This document shows, piece by piece, positions 6,979 to 13,875 of a stretch of 15,521 bases of DNA. The stretch spans positions 1-15,521 of the forward strand of contig JAFDHW010000012.1 in assembly GCA_019308705.1 (NCBI GenBank). The letters run 5' to 3'. How positions within the stretch are numbered: the first letter of the stretch is position 1; every line of letters starts with the position of its first letter. The notes below the pieces were generated by a model. That model was not told the DNA's origin. It ran no database searches and worked only from the letters and a program-made list of their open reading frames with translations. The position numbers were made by a program, and so were the translations under genes. This stretch comes from Deltaproteobacteria bacterium. Its GTDB lineage: Bacteria; Desulfobacterota; Desulfobacteria; Desulfobacterales; Desulfatibacillaceae.

Positions 6979-9900
6979 GGCGCCTCCGGTTCGGTTTGCG
7001 CGGCCAGCATGGGCAGAAACACCCGGCAGCTTGCCTCCGCAAAGGCCCCGTCCAGGGGGTCCGACCCGAAGCACCAGGAAAAATAAGGGTCCTCGCCTTC
7101 CCCGCCGTCCCAAGCCTTCCGGGCCGCAGAGAATGCGGCTGCTTCGGATTCCTCCTTGTGCACCTTTTTCGCAAAGGCCAAGGAAGACCGGGGAAAGAAG
7201 GGCAGGGGCGAACATAGGCCCTGTTCGTACAACGAAAGCAACGCGGCCAGCTCTTCCCCGGCGTCTTCGGCGGAAAGCGGGGCGAATTGCACGTCCCGGG
7301 TGAGGGAAAGGAACAGGGTGTGGACCGTCTCGCCGGCGGCGCACAGGGCCAGGTGCCGCACCCAGCAGCGGATGAGGTCCTTGGCCTTGGGCTCCTTTGC
7401 AGGGCGGTAAAGCACCTGGCGCGGGCCCATCACCGTCCCCAGGCCGCCGTGCAGGCGGAAGGGGCCAAGACCAAGGTCCGCGGATACGGTGCGGGGCTGT
7501 TCCCGCGTGGCGGCCCGCACCCTTTCCAGGAAGGGCGCCACCTGCCGGACCGCGCGGTCAAAAGCCGCGGCCCCCACCTGGCCGTGGGGCAAAAATCCCC
7601 CGGCCCGGCACGCGCCGTACAGGTCCGCGGGGTCCGCGCCCGTCGCGAGGCACCGCCCGGCCAGGTGCTCGTGGAGCCGGTATCCGTCCAGGCCCCCCAG
7701 GGCAAAGGGTTCGGCGTCGGGCAGGCTCTCTTCCGGCTTGGCGAACACCACCTTCAGGCGGCGTTGGGCCAGGAACTCCGCCGGGTTCTCGAAAAACCGG
7801 CACAGCCGGACCACGTCCAGGGCGTACCAGGACTCCTCCGGCGGCGGCAGGGGGCGGGCCCAGGGGTGCTCCGGCGCCTCGCCGGACCTCGCCCTGGCCG
7901 CGGCCAGCAATTCCGGGGAAAAACACGCCATCCCGGGGTTGTCCCCGGAAAAGTATTCCGGCGCGAACCCGTGGAGTCGATGGGTGACCAGGAAGGGGTC
8001 CCTGTCCTTTTCCGGGGGGACAAAGGACTCCCGCAAATAGTCCAAAAGCTCGCTCACCACGGCCGAGGGCGGCACCGGCGAGTTGTCCAAAGGGTCCACG
8101 CCCACGTAGCTTATGGTCAGCACCCGTTTCGCGGAAAGCAGGGTCTCCAGAAACAGGTAGCGGTCCTCCATGCGCCGGTCCCGGTCGCCTGGGCGGAAAT
8201 CCCCGGCCATGAGATCGAAACCCGGCGGCCGGGACGTGGAGGGGAACTCGCCCTCGTTCATGCCCGCCAGGAAGATGGCGGGAAAGGGCAGGCCGCGGCC
8301 CTGGCTGAGCGAGGCGAAGGTGACGCCCGAGGAGAGAAACCCCCGTCCTGCGCGGCTGCCGGACATCTGCCCGGCCAAAAACTCCTGGATCGGGGCCAGG
8401 GAAAGGGGAACCTCCGCACCCCACCTTTCCGCGGCCCGGGAAAGCGCGGAAACCGCCCCCACCAGGTCGCGGTCCGGCGCGTTCTCCCCCCTTGGGGGAA
8501 AGAAGTCCTCCAGGACCTGGAACAACAACTTTGCCCATTGGCCGGGGGTGTGGTCCCGGCGCACGTTTTGCGCCAGGGAAAAGACCTTTTCCGCGAAAAC
8601 CAGAAACCGTCCCAAAAGCTCGCCCTGCTGGGCGTCCACCGCCGCGGGCAGCACGCCGTGCACCGGCTCGCGGGAATCCTTCATGGCGTAGCCCAACAGC
8701 AGCCGGTCCTCCCCCGCGCGCCAGGTGTGCTCCCGGGTGGGGGGCAGGCCCAGGCCATCCTTGAACTCCTCGTCCACGCCCCAGCAGATGCCCGCGTCCC
8801 TGATCCACGCAAACAGGGTGGAAAAGTCGGTTTCGGACACCCCGAAGCGCTCGCCCAGGGAGGGGTGGCGCAAAAGGTCCGCCACCGATGAAGCGGAAAA
8901 CCGGCCCCGGCATACGGACAAAAGCGCCCACAGGGCCTGGGCCGGCCCGGGGTCCGCGCCCGCCCCGGCAATGGAAAAGGGCAGGCGCGGCCGGCCCTCC
9001 TCGGACACCCCGAACACGGCCTGCACGGCCGGGGCGTAGGCGTCTATGTCCGGCAGCAGCACCAGCACGTCCTGGGGGCCCAGGTCCGGGTTGTCCCGGA
9101 GCACTTCCAGGATGCGGTCGTAGAGCACCTCCATCTCCCGCAGGGGGCTGTGGCAGGCGTGGATGGTAAGCGACCGGTCGGTCGGGTCCATGGGCCGGGG
9201 CGAGCCGGTGGGGTCCTCCAGGTTCAGCACGTCCGCCTGGACCCGGGAAAGCACGGTATCCCCCTCCGGCACGGTCCATGCGCCGGAGTCGAAATCCACC
9301 AGTTCCCGGGCCGCCAGGGCGGAGAAGAAGTCCCGCCCCGCTTGGCCCAGCGAGGCCAAAAGCGGGTTTCCCTGCCCCAGGTGCAGGTCTTCGGCCGGGC
9401 GGCCCGCCTTGTGGGAAAGGCGCACGATGCGCTTTTCCGGGGTCACGTCCGCCCAATAGTGGCGGCAGGGGTTCAAGTGGTACACGATGACGGGCACGGC
9501 GGCCGAGGCGGCGGAAAGGGCCCGCAAATGGAAAGGGGGAAGCGCCCCGAACCCGAAGGCGTGGATGCGGTAGAAGCGGGCCGCAAGGCCCTGGTGGTCC
9601 CCCTGCTCCACGGCGTGCTCCAGCCGCTTGAGCAGCGCGGCCCGGTGCAGGCCCGGGGCTTCGGCGCACAGGCGGCGGAAAAGCTCCGCCTGCCAGCCTT
9701 CGCCCTCGCCCCGCTCCCAGGAGAGCACCATCCGGGGTCTGAACAGGGCGTAGCGGTCGAACACCTGGGCGATGCGCACGGACAGGCCCCACAGCTTGCG
9801 GCCGCCGGGGTCGTCGGCCAGGTAACCCGCCACCGGGGAAAACTCCGGCAGGGACGCGCAGGAGGGCAGAAGGCCTAGCACTCGCCAGGCCAAGGCCTCG

Positions 9901-10178
9901 GGCTCGAAGGGGTTGTCCTCCCCCGCGCCGGGGACCACGGCGGAAAACAGCTCGCGCAAAAGGGCGTTGGGCTGCATTACCTCCAGGCCCGATGCAGACC
10001 CGGAGATGTCCGCCAACGTCAAAGAGAGCCACCGGGCCGCCCCGGGGCTCTCCACGGCCACGGTCTCCAGGCAAAGGGGCGGGGCCGGGGAGTCCGCAAG
10101 CACCCGGGCCATCTCCCGGGCCAGGGCGTCGGCCCGGTTCCCGGTGATCACGGTCAGGTTTGGCGCTGCCGATGCCAT
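6975..10178 (-). CDS. recC: RecBCD enzyme subunit RecC (exonuclease V gamma, Chi recognition)
   Basis: 1067 aa, somewhat shorter than E. coli RecC (1122). Seen: an N-terminal VITGNRADAL segment followed by ESPGAARWLSLTLAD, corresponding to the E. coli HSNRLDVL and QSTGMAQWLQMTLSQ regions; later VTFASLSQGRGLPF then LAGMNEGEFP, and RLHGFAPEYFSGD, all typical RecC landmarks. Known role: scaffold of RecBCD that splits the duplex and reads Chi in the 3' strand through an inactivated helicase/nuclease fold. The Chi sequence of this organism cannot be deduced here. Start: the ATG at 10178 has GGAG (10185-10188) 6 nt upstream; a TTG at 10208 in frame is less likely. It is the first gene of the operon, with a 220-bp gap upstream that contains a structured inverted repeat but no convincing promoter. 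The stop overlaps the recB start (ATGA). Confidence 0.96.
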   Translation of the reverse strand: MASAAPNLTVITGNRADALAREMARVLADSPAPPLCLETVAVESPGAARWLSLTLADISGSASGLEVMQPNALLRELFSAVVPGAGEDNPFEPEALAWRVLGLLPSCASLPEFSPVAGYLADDPGGRKLWGLSVRIAQVFDRYALFRPRMVLSWERGEGEGWQAELFRRLCAEAPGLHRAALLKRLEHAVEQGDHQGLAARFYRIHAFGFGALPPFHLRALSAASAAVPVIVYHLNPCRHYWADVTPEKRIVRLSHKAGRPAEDLHLGQGNPLLASLGQAGRDFFSALAARELVDFDSGAWTVPEGDTVLSRVQADVLNLEDPTGSPRPMDPTDRSLTIHACHSPLREMEVLYDRILEVLRDNPDLGPQDVLVLLPDIDAYAPAVQAVFGVSEEGRPRLPFSIAGAGADPGPAQALWALLSVCRGRFSASSVADLLRHPSLGERFGVSETDFSTLFAWIRDAGICWGVDEEFKDGLGLPPTREHTWRAGEDRLLLGYAMKDSREPVHGVLPAAVDAQQGELLGRFLVFAEKVFSLAQNVRRDHTPGQWAKLLFQVLEDFFPPRGENAPDRDLVGAVSALSRAAERWGAEVPLSLAPIQEFLAGQMSGSRAGRGFLSSGVTFASLSQGRGLPFPAIFLAGMNEGEFPSTSRPPGFDLMAGDFRPGDRDRRMEDRYLFLETLLSAKRVLTISYVGVDPLDNSPVPPSAVVSELLDYLRESFVPPEKDRDPFLVTHRLHGFAPEYFSGDNPGMACFSPELLAAARARSGEAPEHPWARPLPPPEESWYALDVVRLCRFFENPAEFLAQRRLKVVFAKPEESLPDAEPFALGGLDGYRLHEHLAGRCLATGADPADLYGACRAGGFLPHGQVGAAAFDRAVRQVAPFLERVRAATREQPRTVSADLGLGPFRLHGGLGTVMGPRQVLYRPAKEPKAKDLIRCWVRHLALCAAGETVHTLFLSLTRDVQFAPLSAEDAGEELAALLSLYEQGLCSPLPFFPRSSLAFAKKVHKEESEAAAFSAARKAWDGGEGEDPYFSWCFGSDPLDGAFAEASCRVFLPMLAAQTEPEAP

Positions 10179-10303
10179 GCGCCGCTCCGGCGGGGCTTGA
10201 CGTCCCAAATCGAAGGGATGGAAAAGAGGAGCAACCGGCCCGGGGCATTCACACGGTTTGTCCGCGGACCGGCTCCAGGCTGTTCAACACCGATGCGCCG
10301 CAA

Positions 10304-10346
10304 GGCGTGCGAGCCTTTCCGGCGGAGGCTGCAAGTTTCGCACGCC
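10304..10346. repeat. Nested inverted repeat in the recC upstream gap
   Basis: A perfect 9-bp inverted repeat, GGCGTGCGA (10304-10312) and TCGCACGCC (10338-10346), encloses a second arm pair AGCCT (10312-10316) and AGGCT (10326-10330). It sits in the 220-bp non-coding gap 10179-10398, about 125 bp before the recC start and 50 bp after the stop of the unrecognised 141-aa gene; all three read on the minus strand. A further short hairpin, CGCGGC / GCCGCG with loop GCAAT, is at 10359-10375. No T-run follows on either strand, so a classical terminator is not supported. It could be a leader structure, a Rho-related 3' end or a protein site. I see no gene and no clear promoter in the rest of the gap. 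Confidence 0.5.
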
Positions 10347-10398
10347 GAGGCCGGAACGCGCGGCGCAATGCCGCGGGTCGCGTTTTCGGGCGGCCCGG

Positions 10399-10824
10399 TC
10401 AGTCGTTCAGCTTCTCCAGGGTGAAATAGAAGGCCTTGAACTTCACCGGCCCAAGCTTGAACACGCCCCGGCCCAGATAGTTGTCCCGGCCCACCTCCTT
10501 CAGCTCGTCTTTGAGGATCTTCAGGGGCAGGGGGTTTCCCGGGCGGTCGTAGTTGATGAGCGCCACCTTCTCCTGGTCCGGGAGGATGGACCTCTGCTGC
10601 TCCAGGCGGAAGTTCCCCAGGCGCACGTGGCCCAAGAATTCGTTGTACCCGCCGCCGGTGGCGGTCACGTCCGGGGGAAAGAACTTGCTGTGGCCGAAGA
10701 ACCGGATGTCCGGCAGGAGCCCCGTGACCAGCCTCACGGCGTAGCGGCCCTTTATGCTGTTGATGTCCGGGGTCTCCCCCTCCGCGAACCGCCTCTTCAG
10801 CTCCAGCATCCTGCCAAGGCCCAT
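10399..10824 (-). CDS. Unrecognised small cytoplasmic protein (141 aa)
   Basis: I do not recognise a family with confidence. Seen: 141 aa with no signal peptide or membrane segment and a charged N-terminus. It has many beta-prone stretches (GRYAVRLVTG, KVALINYDR, FKAFYFTLEK), which suggests a small beta-rich barrel. The end pattern, DELKEVG then YLGRGVFK and FYFTLE, faintly recalls DUF4334-like or lipid-binding-type small barrels; this is an impression, not an identification. Start: the ATG at 10824 with GGAGG (10830-10834) 5 nt upstream; an upstream ATG at 10878 would have no ribosome site. Codon use is like its neighbours. It is divergent from the secreted SRPBCC gene and 220 bp upstream of recC on the same strand, so it may or may not be part of that transcript. 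Confidence 0.8.
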   Translation of the reverse strand: MGLGRMLELKRRFAEGETPDINSIKGRYAVRLVTGLLPDIRFFGHSKFFPPDVTATGGGYNEFLGHVRLGNFRLEQQRSILPDQEKVALINYDRPGNPLPLKILKDELKEVGRDNYLGRGVFKLGPVKFKAFYFTLEKLND

Positions 10825-10866
10825 GGTCGCCTCCTGGTTTCGGGTTGGCCCTTTTCCTGGCGATAT

Positions 10867-10895
10867 TACATAGATCAAACCAGCCCGCTATGCAA
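10867..10895 (-). promoter_or_regulatory. Possible promoter for the 141-aa gene
   Basis: Minus strand: TTGCAT (10890-10895) as -35 and TATGTA (10867-10872) as a weak -10 (3 of 6 matches), 17 bp apart, in a locally AT-richer patch. The overlapping TAATAT is an alternative -10 with poorer spacing. Confidence 0.35.
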
Positions 10896-10905
10896 TCGAA
10901 GCCCT

Positions 10906-10933
10906 TTGGCAAGCCGGGGTCCTCTGTTATAAT
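10906..10933 (+). promoter_or_regulatory. Strong predicted sigma-70 promoter for the SRPBCC gene
   Basis: The -35 hexamer is TTGGCA (10906-10911) and the -10 is a perfect TATAAT (10928-10933), with a 16-bp spacer. The expected start of transcription is near 10940, about 38 nt before the ATG at 10979. It is the best consensus promoter in the window. It is back to back with the weaker minus-strand candidate, within a 154-bp divergent gap. Confidence 0.75.
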
Positions 10934-10978
10934 GAAGAAGATTCCGGCTGCCTTCCCTTCGACAAACCGGGAGGAACG

Positions 10979-11659
10979 ATGGCGACAAGGACCCTGCTTG
11001 CCCTGGCCCTGGCCGTTTTTTCGGCCGCGTGCCCGGCGGCCTTGGCCGAGCCCACCTACGTGGTGCCCGAGATCATGGGCGACCGGCTGGACATGGAGGC
11101 GCTTTTGCCCCTGCTGGAGGAGGGCGAGCTCTGCCTGGTGGCCTCCCACGAGGACGGGAGACTGAAACAGGTGACCGCCATGGCCCTGGTGAACGCGCCC
11201 AGGCAAAAGGTTTGGGACCTGTTGTGCGATTTTTCCGCCTACGAGGACTACATGCCCACGGTGGCCAAGTCCGAGCTGAAGCAACAGGAGGACAACGGGG
11301 ACGCGGTGGTGTACTTCTCCCTGGAGGTGCCCGGCCCCAACATCGACTTCACCGTGCACAACCGGTTTTCCGAACCGGAGAAGATCGACATCTGGCTGGA
11401 AAACGACCACGGCCCGCTAAAGACCGGGGGCTGGCGGTGGGAACTCCTTTCCCCGGATCCCGGGCGGACCATCCTGCTCTACGATTTTTACACGGACGTC
11501 ACCGACACCAACTGGATCGTCCGCTGGCTCATCAAGAACCACCCCATCATCGCGCACGGGGTGAACGTGGGCTCCGCCCTGGTGGGAGTCCAGAGCGTGA
11601 AGCGCCGGGCGGAAGAACCTCCCGCGCCCCAGGGGGAGGACGGACGGACCGCCCGCTGA
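10979..11659 (+). CDS. Secreted SRPBCC (START/polyketide cyclase-like) protein
   Basis: 226 aa. Residues 1-23 form a Sec signal peptide: basic start, hydrophobic core LLALALAVF, and an ALA cleavage site before EPTYV. This predicts export to the periplasm. The Cys18 context lacks a Leu at -3, so a lipoprotein is unlikely. The mature part resembles SRPBCC hydrophobic-ligand barrels: 'VNAPRQKVWDLLCDFSAYEDYMP' near residues 70-92 is the typical opening helix of polyketide cyclase/START-like domains, followed by alternating strands and a long C-terminal helix (WLIKNHPIIAHG). Known for the fold: binding or transfer of lipids and other hydrophobic ligands; no enzymatic residues can be assigned. Start: ATG with GGGAGG 4 nt upstream, driven by the promoter at 10906-10933. 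It converges on the chalcone-isomerase-like gene with a 4-bp gap. The last ~20 residues are charged and low in complexity. Confidence 0.85.
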   Translation: MATRTLLALALAVFSAACPAALAEPTYVVPEIMGDRLDMEALLPLLEEGELCLVASHEDGRLKQVTAMALVNAPRQKVWDLLCDFSAYEDYMPTVAKSELKQQEDNGDAVVYFSLEVPGPNIDFTVHNRFSEPEKIDIWLENDHGPLKTGGWRWELLSPDPGRTILLYDFYTDVTDTNWIVRWLIKNHPIIAHGVNVGSALVGVQSVKRRAEEPPAPQGEDGRTAR

Positions 11660-11663
11660 CGGG

Positions 11664-12236
11664 CTATTTTTCACCCAGCAGAGGGTCCTTCATCTTGCGC
11701 AGGCCCTTTGCCGGGGGATCGCCCAGCCACACGCCGAACACGGCCTTTTTCATCTCCAGGCCGCCGACCACGGCCTTCTGCTCGCCGTTTACGCGCACGG
11801 AAAGGCCCTGTTCCGGCAGGTAGACGATGTCGTAGACCGTGCCCTTTTCCGTCTCGGTGTCAAAGGCGCGGATGAAGGCCTGGATATTGTCCTCCAGATC
11901 CTTCATCTTCTGAGGGTCCACGGTCTGGCCCAGGCTCTCCCGCCAGGAGTCCTGGAGTTGCTCGGGCGACACCCCGGCGCGGACAAAGTGCATGCGCATG
12001 ACCATGGGCTCGTCCGCGGCCAGGATCTTCTCCCCGGAGTCCATCTTTTCCGGGAGGTACAGCGCGCCCACGTAGACATCCACCCAGAGCTTCTCGCGCA
12101 GGCCTGCGCCGTTCAGCACCAGTTGGGTATCGTCCACGGTGAAGGTGGGGGCAAGCTCTATCCCGCTTATTTCCATGGCGGGCGCGGGTGGAACCACGAT
12201 GAGCAGGACGGCGATAACGGCAAGGACGGTTCTCAT
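11664..12236 (-). CDS. Secreted chalcone isomerase-like (CHI-fold) protein
   Basis: 190 aa. Residues 1-20 are a signal peptide (MRTVLAVIAVLLIVVPPAPA, probable cleavage after APA), predicting periplasmic location. The mature protein begins MEISGIELAPTF and continues with LNGAGLREKLWVDVYVGALYLP, the hallmark of bacterial chalcone isomerase-like proteins (Chalcone_3 type). Further on come VMRMHFVRAGVSPEQL and a C-terminal LGDPPA segment, where this family typically ends 'WLG..P.....LK..LLG'. Known for the fold: plant CHI cyclises chalcones, while bacterial and FAP-type relatives are non-enzymatic and bind fatty acids. Function here is therefore unknown but probably small hydrophobic ligand binding. 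Start: ATG at 12236 with GGGAG (12244-12248) 7 nt upstream; upstream in-frame ATGs would skip the signal peptide. It is divergent from the SF2 helicase and convergent with the SRPBCC gene. Confidence 0.88.
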   Translation of the reverse strand: MRTVLAVIAVLLIVVPPAPAMEISGIELAPTFTVDDTQLVLNGAGLREKLWVDVYVGALYLPEKMDSGEKILAADEPMVMRMHFVRAGVSPEQLQDSWRESLGQTVDPQKMKDLEDNIQAFIRAFDTETEKGTVYDIVYLPEQGLSVRVNGEQKAVVGGLEMKKAVFGVWLGDPPAKGLRKMKDPLLGEK

Positions 12237-12294
12237 GGAGTTTCTCCCGTTAGGGTTGCGGGGGGGCGGACGGGTCTGCGCCCGCGACTGTTGA

Positions 12295-12323
12295 AAAATA
12301 CCGCCGCCCGGGCAAAGAATCAA
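12295..12323 (-). promoter_or_regulatory. Predicted promoter for the chalcone isomerase-like gene
   Basis: Minus strand: TTGATT (12318-12323) and TATTTT (12295-12300), both 4 of 6 matches, separated by 17 bp. The predicted leader is about 50 nt. The spacer contains the palindrome GCCCGGGC (12306-12313). The -35 box lies only a few bases before the helicase start codon, so this promoter and helicase translation initiation share DNA. Confidence 0.5.
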
Positions 12324-12330
12324 GGTGGCC

Positions 12331-13749
12331 ATGGAAAAGGTCCTGGTGACGGTGCACAGGCGGATGATGGTGGAAGGGCCCCTCCCGGAGGCGGCCGAGG
12401 CGGAGATCCGCCGCATGTTCACCGTGGACAATCCCGCCTGGGTGGCCGCCAGACGCTTCGGCCGCTACAGCCGGCACTTGAAGCGAAGGCTCGTCTTCTG
12501 CCGAACTACCAAGAACGGCATGTCCATGCCCCGGGGCGCGGCCTCCCGGGTGCTGGAGGTGCTTTCCCGCCACGGGGTGGACCACGTGGTGGCGGACAAG
12601 ACCCGCCGGTGCCCGGAGACGCCGTTCTCCTTTGCCGGGACGCTTATGCCTCACCAAGAAAAAGCCGCCGAGGCGGCGCTTTCGCGCCGGTTCGGGGTCA
12701 TGGCGCTTCCCACGGGCGCGGGAAAGACCGTGGTGGCGCTTGCCGTCATCGCCGCCCGGGGCCAGCCCGCCTGCGTGGTGGTGCACACCAAGGAACTCAT
12801 GTACCAGTGGATCGACCGGGCCGCCGCCTTTTTGGGCATGGACCCGGAGGAGGTGGGCCGGGTGGGCGACGGCCAAAACCGGGTGGGGGACCGGCTCACC
12901 GTGGCGCTGATCCACTCCCTGTATTCCCGCACCAAACAGATCGCCCCGAAAACCGGCCACCTGGTGGTGGACGAGTGCCATCACGTGCCCGCACGCACCT
13001 TCACCCACGCGGTGTCCGGGTTCGACTGCCGGTACATGCTGGGCCTTTCCGCCACCCCCTTCCGCCGCGACGGGCTCACCCCGCTCATCCACTGCTTCGT
13101 GGGACCCCGGGTCATCGAGGTGAAGCCCGTACAGCTCCAGCGGGACGGGAGCATCCTGGGGGCGCGGGTGTGCGTCCGGCGCACCGCCTTTGACTACCCC
13201 TTCCGCGAAGACTACGGGCAGATGATGACCGCCCTGTGTGCGGATGACGCAAGAAACAGCGTCATCGCGGCGGACGTGGCGGCGTGGGTGGAACAGGGCC
13301 GGGGCCCGGCCCTGGTGGTTTCCGAGCGCAAGAGCCACTGCCGCGAGCTTGCCGCCCGCATCCGGGCCGCCTGCCCTCGCACGGACGTCCTCACCGGCGA
13401 CACCCCCGGCCCGGCCAGGAGAAGGGCCATCGAAAAGGCCGACTCCGGCGAGCTGGATGTTCTGGTGGCCACCTTGCAGTTGGTGGGCGAGGGGTTCGAC
13501 TGCCCGGGGCTGTGCGCGCTTTTTCTGGCCACGCCCATGAAGTTTTCCGGCCGGGTGCTCCAGGTGGTGGGCCGCATCCTGCGCATTGCCGAGGGCAAGG
13601 GCGGGGCCGTGGTGTTCGACTACGTGGACCGCCCCGGGGTGCTGGCCGCGGCCTACGCCTCCCGCCGCAGGGTCTATGCCAGGCTGGGGCTTTCCGAATC
13701 CGCGCCCCCCGCGTTCCCGGCCAAGCCCCCGGCCTGTCGTGCGGATTGA
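12331..13749 (+). CDS. SF2 DNA helicase of the XPB/COG1061 (SSL2-like) type
   Basis: 472 aa. Two-lobed SF2 ATPase: motif I PTGAGKT at 127-133, motif II DECH at 214-217, motif III SATPFRRD from 240, a 'VATLQLVGEGFDCPGL' segment (motif V region), and motif VI QVVGRILR at 411-418. The first ~110 residues form a separate domain with 'DNPAWVAARRFGRYSRHLKRRL' and 'GMSMPRGA', which recalls the N-terminal domain of phage- and element-associated COG1061 helicases. No nuclease or zinc domain is fused. Known for the family: ATP-dependent duplex DNA opening in repair (XPB, RadD) or in mobile/defence loci; the specific pathway here is unknown. Start: ATG at 12331 with AAGG just upstream; a GTG at 12325 in frame is an alternative. 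The TGA stop falls inside the -35 box of the dnaJ promoter. Codon use matches the rest of the window, so recent transfer is not indicated. Confidence 0.9.
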   Translation: MEKVLVTVHRRMMVEGPLPEAAEAEIRRMFTVDNPAWVAARRFGRYSRHLKRRLVFCRTTKNGMSMPRGAASRVLEVLSRHGVDHVVADKTRRCPETPFSFAGTLMPHQEKAAEAALSRRFGVMALPTGAGKTVVALAVIAARGQPACVVVHTKELMYQWIDRAAAFLGMDPEEVGRVGDGQNRVGDRLTVALIHSLYSRTKQIAPKTGHLVVDECHHVPARTFTHAVSGFDCRYMLGLSATPFRRDGLTPLIHCFVGPRVIEVKPVQLQRDGSILGARVCVRRTAFDYPFREDYGQMMTALCADDARNSVIAADVAAWVEQGRGPALVVSERKSHCRELAARIRAACPRTDVLTGDTPGPARRRAIEKADSGELDVLVATLQLVGEGFDCPGLCALFLATPMKFSGRVLQVVGRILRIAEGKGGAVVFDYVDRPGVLAAAYASRRRVYARLGLSESAPPAFPAKPPACRAD

Positions 13750-13773
13750 CAAGAAGCCGAACTGTGTTAGTTT
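13746..13773 (+). promoter_or_regulatory. Predicted dnaJ promoter
   Basis: A perfect -35 hexamer TTGACA (13746-13751), containing the helicase stop codon TGA (13747-13749), is followed after 16 bp by TAGTTT (13768-13773), a weak -10. Transcription would start near 13780, giving a leader of about 95 nt before the dnaJ ATG. No heat-shock sigma-32 type site (CTTGAA with CCCCAT-like -10) was found in the gap. Confidence 0.5.
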
Positions 13774-13786
13774 CGCCTTTGGCAGC

Positions 13787-13803
13787 GCCCGCAACCCGCG
13801 GGC
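13787..13803 (+). other. Small hairpin in the helicase-dnaJ gap
   Basis: GCCCGC and GCGGGC form a perfect 6-bp stem around loop AACCC. A T5 run appears only 10 nt later (13814-13818), too far for a standard intrinsic terminator. If the dnaJ promoter is correct, this hairpin lies at the very start of the dnaJ leader; otherwise it may be a weak terminator for the helicase gene. The remainder of 13750-13875 shows no gene. Confidence 0.35.
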
Positions 13804-13875
13804 ACGCCCCAAATTTTTCCGCCCGCAACAATGCAAAGCGTCACGGCCGGAAGCCCCGGCCCTTTTGATGGAGTC

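Noticed and set aside
3613..7086. Very long plus-strand open frame antisense to recB
   Set aside because: It is an antisense shadow produced by high GC at third codon positions. The translation is rich in Gly, Gln, Arg and His without domains, and recB on the other strand carries all expected motifs.
6979..7344. N-terminal extension of recB into recC
   Set aside because: The upstream open frame is not protein-like. The ATG at 6978 has GGAGG and overlaps the recC stop as ATGA, and the protein then has the normal RecB length.
7287..8891. Plus-strand open frame antisense to recC
   Set aside because: Same shadow pattern; recC is the conserved reading.
10258..10300. Possible LexA/SOS box upstream of recC
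   Set aside because: Only an isolated half-site-like CTGTTC/GTTC is present; no second half at the spacing of known LexA motifs.
10304..10346. tRNA-like fold in the recC upstream gap
   Set aside because: The long closing stem is tempting, but there is no T-loop consensus, no anticodon arm of the right size and no CCA.
12291..12320. Plus-strand promoter TTGAAA / AAGAAT for the helicase
   Set aside because: The transcript would start within a few bases of the start codon, leaving no room for a ribosome site; the minus-strand reading of the same DNA is the better promoter.
13795..13820. Heat-shock sigma-32 promoter for dnaJ (CCCCAAAT as -10)
   Set aside because: No CTTGAA-like -35 lies 13-15 bp upstream; that stretch is the GC hairpin.
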